Source of the DNA: Trebonia sp963777905
Lineage (GTDB): Bacteria > Actinomycetota > Actinomycetes > Streptosporangiales > Streptosporangiaceae
Length of the DNA stretch: 64,000 nucleotides
NCBI GenBank assembly: GCA_963777905.1
Contig: CAVZSM010000017.1
Span: forward strand, 428,357 to 492,356
Direction: 5' to 3'
Shown here in pieces: positions 37,509 through 44,370 of this stretch. A program made the translations under genes and the position numbers. Under the pieces are notes generated by a model, which was not told where the DNA came from, did no database searches, and was given only the letters and a program-made list of their open reading frames with translations. Positions within the stretch are counted from its first letter, which is position 1. Every line of letters begins with the position of its first letter.

Positions 37509-38939
37509 ATGGCTGATCGTCCTCCCTTCGGTTTCGGCCCGCCCGGGCGGCCCGGCGACGACGACCCGCAGCCACCCGGCGGCGAGGGGCCATCAGGTCC
37601 GGTGGGGCCGTTCGGCTTCGGGGCCCCCGGAGCTGGCGGCCCTGGCGGTGGACCAAACCAGTTCGCCGACGCGCTGCGCCAGTTCGCGGACCTGCTTTCC
37701 TACAGCGGCGGCCCGGTCAACTGGGAGCTGGCGAAGAACCTGGCCAGGCACACCATCGCAGCCAAGGGCGACCCTAGCGTGCTGGCCAACGAGCGCGCCG
37801 CCGTCACCGAGGCGATCCGGCTGGCGGACCTGTGGCTGGACGACGTGACCACGTTCCCTTCCGGCGTCAGGAAGATCGAGGCCTGGAGCAAGTCGGAATG
37901 GCTGGAGGCCACCTTCCCCGTCTGGTCCGCGCTCTGCGAGCCGATCGCGGCGAAGGGCGTCGACGCGATGAGCTCAATGCTGGACGTCGACCCTTCGCAG
38001 CTCGGCGCGGACGTCCCTGAGGAGATGCAGCAGGCGCTGGCCGGCCTTGGCGGGCTGTCCGGGCTCGCGCCCATGCTGCGGCAGCTCGGCGGGGCGATGA
38101 TCGGCGGCCAGACCGGCACCGCGGTCGGCGAGCTGGCCGGCGAGATGGTCAGCTCTACCGATGTCGGCCTGCCGCTCGGCCCCGAGGGCACCGCCGCGCT
38201 GCTGCCCTCTGGCGTGGCCGCGTTCGGCGAGGGGCTCTCGGTGGGCATCGAGGAGGTGCGGCTGTTCCTCGCGCTGCGGGAGGCGGCGCACCACCGGCTG
38301 TTCGGGCACGTGCCGTGGCTGCGCCAGCACCTGTTCGGCGCGGTCGAGGCGTACGCGGCCGGGATCACGGTGGACATGGCCAAGCTCCGCGAGGCCATGC
38401 CGGACATCGACATCAACAACCCGGAGGCGCTGCGCGAGGCCCTGGCGGGCGAGACGCTGTTCCGGCCGGAGGACACCCCGCAGCAGAAGGCGGCGCTCGC
38501 CCGGCTGGAGACCGCGCTCGCGCTGGTGGAAGGCTGGGTGGCGACGGTGGTCTCGGCCGCCGCGGAATCGAGGCTCGTGCATGGCGCGGCGCTCGCGGAG
38601 GCTATCCGTCGCCGTCGTGCCACCGGAGGTCCGTCAGAACGTACGTTCGCGACTCTGGTAGGCCTCGAACTCCGCCCCCGGATGCTGCGCGAGGCGGCGG
38701 TCCTGTGGGCCGGCCTGACCGACGCGCGCGGGGTGGACGGCAGGGACGCGCTGTGGGCCCACCCGGACCTGCTGCCGACGGCAGAGGACCTGGAGGACCC
38801 GGACGCCTTCGTCCGCGGCTCGACCGACCTGGACATCTCCGACCTGGAAGAGCGCGCCCCCGAGGAAGCGGGAGACGCCGCCCCCGAGGACGACACCCCC
38901 GCTCCGGAAGACGGCCGGGACGAGCAAGGCGGAGCCTGA
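37509..38939 (+). CDS. Zinc-dependent metalloprotease, DUF2342 / F420-associated family
   Basis: A 476-residue protein of the zincin_2 family, often labelled coenzyme F420 biosynthesis-associated. The N-terminal 50 residues are Gly/Pro-rich with GFGPPGRPG repeats. The conserved core contains SGGPVNWELAKNLAR, WSKSEWLEATFPVW, and the metal-site helix LFLALREAAHHRLFGHVPWL. The C-terminal tail is acidic. No signal peptide is present. The label comes from phylogenetic co-occurrence with F420 genes; activity is unproven. Here fbiABC lie 6-12 kb away. It is monocistronic, followed by a family A palindrome. Confidence 0.88.
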   Translation: MADRPPFGFGPPGRPGDDDPQPPGGEGPSGPVGPFGFGAPGAGGPGGGPNQFADALRQFADLLSYSGGPVNWELAKNLARHTIAAKGDPSVLANERAAVTEAIRLADLWLDDVTTFPSGVRKIEAWSKSEWLEATFPVWSALCEPIAAKGVDAMSSMLDVDPSQLGADVPEEMQQALAGLGGLSGLAPMLRQLGGAMIGGQTGTAVGELAGEMVSSTDVGLPLGPEGTAALLPSGVAAFGEGLSVGIEEVRLFLALREAAHHRLFGHVPWLRQHLFGAVEAYAAGITVDMAKLREAMPDIDINNPEALREALAGETLFRPEDTPQQKAALARLETALALVEGWVATVVSAAAESRLVHGAALAEAIRRRRATGGPSERTFATLVGLELRPRMLREAAVLWAGLTDARGVDGRDALWAHPDLLPTAEDLEDPDAFVRGSTDLDISDLEERAPEEAGDAAPEDDTPAPEDGRDEQGGA

Positions 38940-39049
38940 CCTGATCCCTGCCCTATGATCACGAAGGTTCTTGGTCGCCAGGACGACGGCTGGCTCAGCC
39001 GCCACGCCTGTCACCCTGGTAACCGCCCGGGCCTGCTGACCTGCCCTGG

Positions 39050-39108
39050 TTTCATGATCACGTAAGAAAAGCACGCGCATAGGATGCTTTTCCTTCGTGA
39101 TCATGGAA
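39050..39108. repeat. Palindromic intergenic repeat, family A, copy 2 (with a half copy at 38953-38967)
   Basis: TTTCATGATCACG and CGTGATCATGGAAA form the ends; inner arms read AAGAAAAGCA and TGCTTTTCCTT; the core CACGCGCATAGGATG differs from copy 1 by one base. A half copy, CTATGATCACGAAGG, lies 80 bases upstream in the same gap between the DUF2342 gene and the ThiF-like gene. Confidence 0.85.
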
Positions 39109-39234
39109 ATTGGCGGCTGGGGGCGCGGCGAGCTGGGGCCGCACGCTGGAGGCTAAATCCGGCATTTCAGATTTATCCGCTGTAACGGGTCTAGAACGGG
39201 CTCGAATGTCGGTGGGTGGTGTCACGCTGACGGC

Positions 39235-40332
39235 ATGAGACCAGCGCTGAAAGCCGGGCTGCGGCCGCTCTGGCGGGACCGGCGCACGCTCCAGATCGGC
39301 GTCGACCCGCGACGGGCGGCGGCGCTGACCGGGCTTGGCAAGGCCGCCGCGATCGTGTCGCTGCTCGACGGGTCACGGGACACCGCCGAGGTGGAGCGCA
39401 CCGCCGCGGAGTATGGCATCGCGCCCGAGGCGGTCAACCGGGTGCTCGGCCTGCTCGCCTCGGCGGGCGTGCTCGACGACTTCCCCGCCGACTTGCACCA
39501 GGCGCTGCCCGACTATCTGCGTGCGCGGCTGGCGCCCGAGCTCGCCTGCGCCGCGCTGGCCTACGGCCATGGCGACGGCGGTGCCGCCGTGATCGCGCGC
39601 CGCCGGGCGGCGTTCGTGCGCGTCTACGGCGCGGACCGGATAGGCGCGTGCGTCGCCACCTTGCTGGCCGCCTCGGGGGTCGCCTGGGTCACCTGCCGGG
39701 ACAGCAGGATCGCGGGCGAGGCGGACATCGCCCCGGCCGGCCTTGGGACGGCGGACGTGGGGGCCGCGCGGGCGGCCGGGGTCGACCGCGCGGTCCACCG
39801 GGTCGCCCGGGAGACGCGGACAGCAGACGACCCCAGACGGCTGCCTGACCTCGCGGTGCTCGCCGGGCACCCGGACCCGGTGGACGTCGCGGAGCTCATG
39901 CGCGGCCGTGTGCCGCACCTCGCGGTCCGCGCCGAGGAGGCGATCGGCGTCGTCGGCCCGCTGGTGGAACCCGGCCGCTCGGCGTGCCTGCGATGCGCCG
40001 ACCTGGCCAGGGCGGCGCGGGATTCCGCGTGGCCGGTGATCCTCGCTCAGGCGGGCGGACCGGATGGCCCGGCCACGTCGCCGCAAGCCTGCGACACGGT
40101 GCTGGCCGCCGCGACGGCGGCGCTGGCGGCCGCGCAGGCCCTCACGTTCATCGACCGCGCCGCTCCGCATGTCACGCGGAACGGCACCCTTGAGGTAGTG
40201 CTGCCGGACTGGCAATGGCACCGTCGCACGTGGTCGCCGCACCTCGCCTGCACCTGCGGCGCCGCCGCCGCGGCGCCAGGCCCGACGCGGGCTCTGTCGC
40301 CGGGAACGGCGCGTGAGTACGCTTCGGATTAA
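39235..40332 (+). CDS. ThiF/E1-like protein with RRE-type N-terminus (TOMM leader-binding-like)
   Basis: A 365-residue protein. Residues 1-90 look like a winged-helix RiPP recognition element (IGVDPRRAAALTGLGKAAAIVSLL, then VNRVLGLLASAGVLDDF). The centre is an E1/ThiF-like Rossmann domain whose nucleotide loop is altered (VYGADRIGACVATLLAASGV) and whose ATP residues are poorly kept. Zinc cysteines remain: CLRCADLAR and, at the end, CTCG. This matches the leader-binding E1-like partner of YcaO cyclodehydratases, yet no YcaO gene is visible in the window. A 63-residue repeat peptide gene follows 26 bases later. A peptide-modification or carrier role is possible; it may also be a stand-alone housekeeping protein. 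Confidence 0.75.
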   Translation: MRPALKAGLRPLWRDRRTLQIGVDPRRAAALTGLGKAAAIVSLLDGSRDTAEVERTAAEYGIAPEAVNRVLGLLASAGVLDDFPADLHQALPDYLRARLAPELACAALAYGHGDGGAAVIARRRAAFVRVYGADRIGACVATLLAASGVAWVTCRDSRIAGEADIAPAGLGTADVGAARAAGVDRAVHRVARETRTADDPRRLPDLAVLAGHPDPVDVAELMRGRVPHLAVRAEEAIGVVGPLVEPGRSACLRCADLARAARDSAWPVILAQAGGPDGPATSPQACDTVLAAATAALAAAQALTFIDRAAPHVTRNGTLEVVLPDWQWHRRTWSPHLACTCGAAAAAPGPTRALSPGTAREYASD

Positions 40333-40358
40333 GAGGCGGACTCAAGGAGGCGAACGGC

Positions 40359-40550
40359 ATGGCGGACTCTACTGGACCCGAAGACTTCGACACCCTGGGC
40401 CACGAAGAGGCGACCGACGAACTCGGCGCGGAAGCAGGCTCGGACGAACTCGGTCCTGAAGCAGGCGGCACCGACATCCTCGGCCACGAAGAAGGCAGCG
40501 ACATCCTCGGTCCCGAAGCGGGCGGCACCGACGAGCTTCGTCCGCAGTGA
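40359..40550 (+). CDS. Tiny acidic repeat peptide next to the ThiF-like gene
   Basis: A 63-residue peptide with a perfect ribosome site AAGGAGG eight bases before its ATG. After a 9-residue lead (MADSTGPED) it consists of five to six units of 9-10 residues: DTLGHEEAT, DELGAEAGS, DELGPEAGGT, DILGHEEGS, DILGPEAGGT, DELRPQ. The consensus is D-[EI]-L-G-[PH]-E-[AE]-G-(G)-[ST]. It is strongly acidic, with no Lys, no Cys and a single Arg near the end. It is probably co-transcribed with the ThiF-like gene. The multi-core repeat layout and the neighbour recall RiPP precursors, but no known core class matches. It could instead be a small acidic scaffold protein. Confidence 0.75.
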   Translation: MADSTGPEDFDTLGHEEATDELGAEAGSDELGPEAGGTDILGHEEGSDILGPEAGGTDELRPQ

Positions 40551-40750
40551 CCGTCGAGGTCTAGGCAGGACGTTACCGGGCGGGACCTGGGCATACGTCA
40601 TGCCTGTGCCGTGTTGTACCCAGCAGGACAGCACGGGGCCCGCTCGCGGCCGCGCGGAGGCGTGCGGCGCGTCGCGCGGGAATGGTGGGATTGAGGGTCA
40701 CTATGCGTCCGTTCGGATTAAAAGTTCTTTAATTGACGGAGAATAAGAGT

Positions 40751-42097
40751 GTGAATGACGTCCCCCGCAATCCCGTCAACAGGACCGTGAAGCTAGCCGG
40801 GCTGCCGCTCGGATTCGCGGGCAGGACCGCGCTCGGCTTTGGCAAGCGCATCGGCGGCAGGTCCGCGGAGCTCGTCGCCAGGGAGATCCAGCAGCGCACC
40901 GCCAACCAGGTCTTCCGGGTGCTTGGCGAGCTCAAGGGCGGCGCGATGAAGCTCGGCCAGGCGCTGTCGATCTTCGAGGCGGCGCTTCCGCCCGAGCTCG
41001 CCGAGCCGTACCGTGCCACGCTGACGCGGCTGCAGGAATCCGCGCCGCCTCTGCCAGTGAGCAGCGTGCACCGGGTGCTCACCGGTGACCTCGGGCCAGA
41101 GTGGCGGTCGCAGTTCATCTCCTTCGACGACACTCCCGCCGCGGCCGCGTCCATCGGCCAGGTGCACCGGGCGGTCTGGAAGGACGGCAGGGCCGTCGCC
41201 GTCAAGGTGCAGTACCCCGGTGCCGGGCGGGCGCTGATCAGCGACTTCACCCAGCTGGCTCGGGTGGGGCGGCTGTTCGGCGCGCTGATGCCCGGGCTCG
41301 ACGTCAAGCCGCTGCTCGACGAGTTGCGGGACCGGGTCGCCGAGGAACTCGACTACCGGCTCGAGGCGCAGGCGCAGCAGGCGTTCGCGGAGGCGTACGC
41401 CGGCGACCCGGACATCTACGTGCCGCCGGTCGTGGCCGGGACCGACCATGTGCTGGTTACCGAATGGATGGACGGCACGCCGCTGTCGAAGATCATCAGC
41501 GGCGGTACACAGGCGCAGCGGGACCGAGCCGGCATCCTGTTCACGCGGTTCCTGTTCTCCGGCCCGGCCCGCGCGGGGCTGCTGCACGCCGACCCGCACC
41601 CGGGCAACTTCCGGCTGCTCGATGACGGGCGGCTCGGGGTGCTCGACTTCGGCGCGGTGGACCGGCTGCCCGACGGGCTGCCGCCGTTCCTCGGGCGGCT
41701 GCTGCGGATCATGCACGACCCCGAGCCCGACCTGGACGAGGTCGAGCGCGAGCTGCGTGCCAACGGGTTCCTGCGGCCGGGCATCTCGGTGGACCTGGAC
41801 GCGCTGCGCGCGTTCCTCGCGCCGATGGCCGAGCCGTCGTCGGTGGAGACGTTCAAGTTCAGCAGGGAGTGGCTGCGCGGGGAGGCGACCCGGGTCACGG
41901 ACCTGAGCGCGTCCAGCGTGTCCCGCAGGTTCAACGTGCCGCCGTCCTTCGTGCTGATCCACCGGGTGTCGACCGCCGGGACTGGCGTGCTGTGCCAGCT
42001 CGAGTGCGAGGCCGCGTTCCGCGCCGAAGTGCTCCGCTGGGTGCCCGGGTACACCGACGATCCGCTCGCCTCCGCGGAGCCGGTGCCCACGGCGTAG
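40751..42097 (+). CDS. ABC1/UbiB (AarF) family atypical kinase
   Basis: A 448-residue protein-kinase-like protein. Signature motifs: the KxGQ motif KGGAMKLGQALS, the Ala-rich loop AAAASIGQVHRAVW, the Lys in VAVKVQYPG, the catalytic loop LLHADPHPGNFRLL, and VLDFGAVDRLP. ABC1 proteins support quinone or lipid metabolism by an ATPase/kinase activity. GTG at 40751 is chosen because GGAG lies nine bases upstream; a TTG at 40733 is upstream in frame. It may be a separate unit from the repeat peptide (200-base gap) and ends at a strong two-way hairpin. Confidence 0.92.
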   Translation: MNDVPRNPVNRTVKLAGLPLGFAGRTALGFGKRIGGRSAELVAREIQQRTANQVFRVLGELKGGAMKLGQALSIFEAALPPELAEPYRATLTRLQESAPPLPVSSVHRVLTGDLGPEWRSQFISFDDTPAAAASIGQVHRAVWKDGRAVAVKVQYPGAGRALISDFTQLARVGRLFGALMPGLDVKPLLDELRDRVAEELDYRLEAQAQQAFAEAYAGDPDIYVPPVVAGTDHVLVTEWMDGTPLSKIISGGTQAQRDRAGILFTRFLFSGPARAGLLHADPHPGNFRLLDDGRLGVLDFGAVDRLPDGLPPFLGRLLRIMHDPEPDLDEVERELRANGFLRPGISVDLDALRAFLAPMAEPSSVETFKFSREWLRGEATRVTDLSASSVSRRFNVPPSFVLIHRVSTAGTGVLCQLECEAAFRAEVLRWVPGYTDDPLASAEPVPTA

Positions 42098-42111
42098 CGC
42101 CGGACATGACT

Positions 42112-42144
42112 GGACCCGGGATGGCCCACGCGCATCCCGGGTCC
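42112..42144. terminator. Two-way hairpin terminator
   Basis: GGACCCGGGATG at 42112-42123 and its exact complement CATCCCGGGTCC at 42133-42144, loop nine bases. It lies between the convergent ABC1 kinase gene and the small gene at 42162. Confidence 0.75.
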
Positions 42145-42161
42145 TGTCCTGTGGGTGATGG

Positions 42162-42359
42162 CTAGCCGACCGCCTCGATCGACGCGCGCAGCTCGTCGGA
42201 TCGCTGCCAGGCGCGGAGCAGCTTGCGTTCCGCGCGCTGCCTGATCCGGTCCAGCTTGCGGAGTTCCGCCGCCTGCCGGGCGATCCTGGCGTGCTGCGCT
42301 TCCTCGTAGCGGGCGCTACTTCGGTCTCGTGCCAGGGTTTCTGACAAGTACATGTACAT
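42162..42359 (-). CDS. Small basic helical protein of unknown function
   Basis: A 65-residue protein beginning MYMYLSETLARDRSSARYEE and continuing with heptad-like Ala/Arg/Leu/Gln helices (ARIARQAAELRKLDRIRQRA), likely one long amphipathic helix. AGAGG six bases upstream of this ATG fixes the start over the longer frame to 42386. It lies about 130 bases downstream of whiB7 in the same direction, so it may be co-expressed with whiB7. No known domain. Confidence 0.65.
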   Translation of the reverse strand: MYMYLSETLARDRSSARYEEAQHARIARQAAELRKLDRIRQRAERKLLRAWQRSDELRASIEAVG

Positions 42360-42491
42360 GGTTAACCTCTGCATTGTGTGCGGCATTGTGTGCGCTGCTT
42401 GTGTTTTACGCGTCGCCTGGTACGCGGCGCGTTGCGTACCGCGGCATGGTGAAGTGCCGCGATGGTGGTGAAGTGGCTGTGCTGCGGTTGG

Positions 42492-42920
42492 CTACGCGGC
42501 CTGCTCGTCGGCCTTGGCGATCGCGGCGTCTTCCTTCCGCGGACGCCCCCGCGGACGCTTGCGCGGCACGATCGTGCCGCGCAGAAGCAGTTCGCCGCCC
42601 CAGACGCCCCACGGCTCACGCCGATCGAGTGCGCCCTCAAGGCAGCCGAGCCGCGCTCGGCATCCCCGGCAGAGCGCCTTCGCTGTCTCGACGTCCTGCG
42701 GAGCCTCGGCGAAGAACAGCTCCGGGTCTTCGGTGCAGGGAAGATCCAGGCCACTCGGCACGCTGGCGCCGGTGACGAGCGTCGCGACGCTGACCGCTAC
42801 GCCCTGCTGCTCCACCACGCCGACCGCCTCGAACCCGGACGGTCTTGACTCGAACCTTGCCGCGGTTGCCACGCCCTCGTCGGCACTCACGGTGGCATCG
42901 GGCCACTGCATCGGTGCCAT
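42492..42920 (-). CDS. whiB7: WhiB7-like (WblC) antibiotic-resistance regulator
   Basis: An iron-sulfur transcription activator that in actinobacteria switches on intrinsic resistance and ribosome-protection genes. The cluster cysteines lie in LDLPCTEDPELFF and LCRGCRARLGC; the turn is EPWGVWGGE; and the C-terminus carries the AT-hook KRPRGRPRK, which separates WhiB7 from other WhiB proteins. The called 142 residues include a variable N-terminus; ATG at 42911 is equally good (GGGGA eight bases ahead). A long structured leader with an upstream ORF and terminator precedes it, the arrangement known for whiB7/wblC control. Confidence 0.92.
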   Translation of the reverse strand: MAPMQWPDATVSADEGVATAARFESRPSGFEAVGVVEQQGVAVSVATLVTGASVPSGLDLPCTEDPELFFAEAPQDVETAKALCRGCRARLGCLEGALDRREPWGVWGGELLLRGTIVPRKRPRGRPRKEDAAIAKADEQAA

Positions 42921-42975
42921 CCCCTCTCGCTTGCTGGTCCTGTTGTCGTCGGGGACCGAGGCCTACGAAATAACT

Positions 42976-43009
42976 AGGCCGCGGACCCTATGTGCTGGGT
43001 CCGCGGCCT
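42976..43009 (-). terminator. Intrinsic terminator in the whiB7 leader (attenuator)
   Basis: A perfect 13-pair stem: AGGCCGCGGACCC at 42976-42988 pairs with GGGTCCGCGGCCT at 42997-43009, loop eight bases. Read on the minus strand it is followed by TAGTTATTT, a U-rich tail. It lies 25 bases after the upstream ORF and 56 before whiB7, so it would stop transcription unless an alternative fold forms. Confidence 0.78.
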
Positions 43010-43022
43010 TCGGGGATCTTGG

Positions 43023-43042
43023 CCGGCCTTTGCCTAGGCCGG
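43023..43042 (-). promoter_or_regulatory. Hairpin overlapping the uORF stop codon
   Basis: CCGGCCT at 43023-43029 pairs with AGGCCGG at 43036-43042, loop six bases. The uORF stop codon (43034-43036) is within it, so a ribosome finishing the uORF would melt this hairpin. That position suits sensing of translation state. Confidence 0.6.
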
Positions 43043-43336
43043 TTCCCTTTCTGGATGCGGACCCGATGCGCCATCGCCACCGGCGTTAACGCGGGTCTTG
43101 TGGACGTTCTGCTTGCGGACAACGGTCGGCAGCGCGGCCGCCATGACGGCAGCCGGCTGCATGGCCGGGACGCGCCGCGACGCGACGAAGCGCGCGCTCG
43201 GCGTACCGGCCGTGATGGGGAGCTGCCCGAAGGCATACTGCGCCCCTGCGCCGGACGGGCTGGCCCACGGGGAGCGGACACCCGGAAGGTCGGCGCCACT
43301 ACGGGCAACCGCGACGGTGATCGTGTTGATTAGCAC
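43034..43336 (-). CDS. Upstream ORF (leader peptide) of whiB7
   Basis: A 100-codon frame in the whiB7 leader. GTG at 43336 has a near-perfect ribosome site AAGGAGG eight bases upstream. The product starts VLINTITVAVARSGADLPGV and is rich in Ala, Val, Arg and Pro with no recognisable domain. It ends inside the first leader hairpin, just upstream of the terminator. In other actinobacteria whiB7/wblC is preceded by a translated uORF whose stalled translation prevents termination; this gene fits that role. Start and frame are from the sequence; function is inferred from that known system. Confidence 0.65.
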   Translation of the reverse strand: MLINTITVAVARSGADLPGVRSPWASPSGAGAQYAFGQLPITAGTPSARFVASRRVPAMQPAAVMAAALPTVVRKQNVHKTRVNAGGDGASGPHPEREPA

Positions 43337-43389
43337 AGTGGGCACCTCCTTCCAGAGGGGTCGACACTCAGGCCCACGGACATGGAGAC

Positions 43390-43427
43390 AGCCTACGTAA
43401 CCGTTTACAGCGGGGCAACAGTTTTTT
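43390..43427 (-). promoter_or_regulatory. Promoter of the whiB7 transcript with WhiB7-type AT-rich box
   Basis: On the minus strand: -10 TAGGCT (43390-43395), 17-base spacer, -35 TTGCCC (43413-43418), and AAAAAA (43422-43427) three bases upstream of the -35. An A/T block just upstream of the -35 is the known recognition feature for WhiB7 with the principal sigma factor, so autoregulation is likely. The start of transcription would fall about 45 bases before the uORF. Confidence 0.65.
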
Positions 43428-43497
43428 GACCTGCAGTTTTTCCGTCGCAGGTGAACGACTTCAGTCCAACCAATTAGCGACTGCGGGAGGCGACCAA

Positions 43498-44370
43498 TCA
43501 ACCCGGGGACGGTTTAGGCGTGGTCCGGATCAGGCCTTCCTGGACCACTGAGACCACCAGGTCGCCGTCGGCGGTGAACATCTCGCCTCGCGCCAGGCCG
43601 CGCGCCCCGTAGGCGACCGGCGAATCCTGCGCGTACAGCAGCCACTGATCGGCGCGGAACGGCCGGTGAAACCACATCGCGTGGTCCAGGCTCGCTCCCG
43701 CGGTCTGCCCGTCGTACCAGCTGACCCCGTGCCTGACCAGCACGGTGTCGAGCAGCGTCAGGTCCGAGACGTAGGTGACCAGGCACACGTGCAGCAGCGG
43801 GTCGTCGGGCAGCTCCCCGTTGATCCGCAGCCAGACCTGGCTGCTGGTGGCGCGCAGCGCCGGGTCGCGGGCGGCCTCGACGCTGAGCGGGCCCACGGAC
43901 CGCACCTCGATCGGGCTGTCCCGGTAATGCGGTGGCAACTCGGCCCCGGTGGCCTCGGCGATCCGCTCGGCGCTGCTGCGCACCTGCTCAGGCGGCGGCA
44001 CTTTCGGCATCGGCTCGGCGTGCTCGAGCCCAGGTTCCGGGTGATGGAACGAGGCGGAGAGCGTGAAGATCACCTCGCCGTGCTGGATGGCGGTGACCCG
44101 CCGCGTGGCGAACGAGCGTCCGTCCCGCACCCGGTCCACCGTATAGACAATCGGCACTGCGGGGTCGCCGGGCCGGATGAAGTACGCGTGCAGCGAATGG
44201 ACCAGCCGGTCGGCAGGCACGGTCCGGCCGACGGCGACCAGCGCCTGCCCGGCCACCTGCCCGCCGAACACCCGTTGCACGGTCTCGTCCGGGCTCCGGC
44301 CGCGGAAGATGTTGACCTCGATCTGTTCCAGGTCGAGGAGGTCGAGCAGCCGTGCGAGGGAGTCGCTCAC
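43498..44370 (-). CDS. tesB: Acyl-CoA thioesterase II (TesB family)
   Basis: Hydrolyses acyl-CoA to fatty acid and CoA. It is 290 residues with two hot-dog folds: RVFGGQVAGQALVAVGRTV, LHAYFIRPGDP and VYTVDRVRDGRSFATRRV in the first; LVTYVSDLTLLDTVLV and SLDHAMWFHRPFRADQWLLY (with the catalytic His/Asp region) in the second. GTG at 44370 overlaps the helicase stop (GTGA), so the two are coupled. The open frame continues upstream but is out of family. Confidence 0.92.
   Translation of the reverse strand: MSDSLARLLDLLDLEQIEVNIFRGRSPDETVQRVFGGQVAGQALVAVGRTVPADRLVHSLHAYFIRPGDPAVPIVYTVDRVRDGRSFATRRVTAIQHGEVIFTLSASFHHPEPGLEHAEPMPKVPPPEQVRSSAERIAEATGAELPPHYRDSPIEVRSVGPLSVEAARDPALRATSSQVWLRINGELPDDPLLHVCLVTYVSDLTLLDTVLVRHGVSWYDGQTAGASLDHAMWFHRPFRADQWLLYAQDSPVAYGARGLARGEMFTADGDLVVSVVQEGLIRTTPKPSPG

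Noticed and set aside
42160..42920. Plus-strand frames across whiB7
   Set aside because: They are complements of the WhiB7 and small-protein genes and lack domain content.
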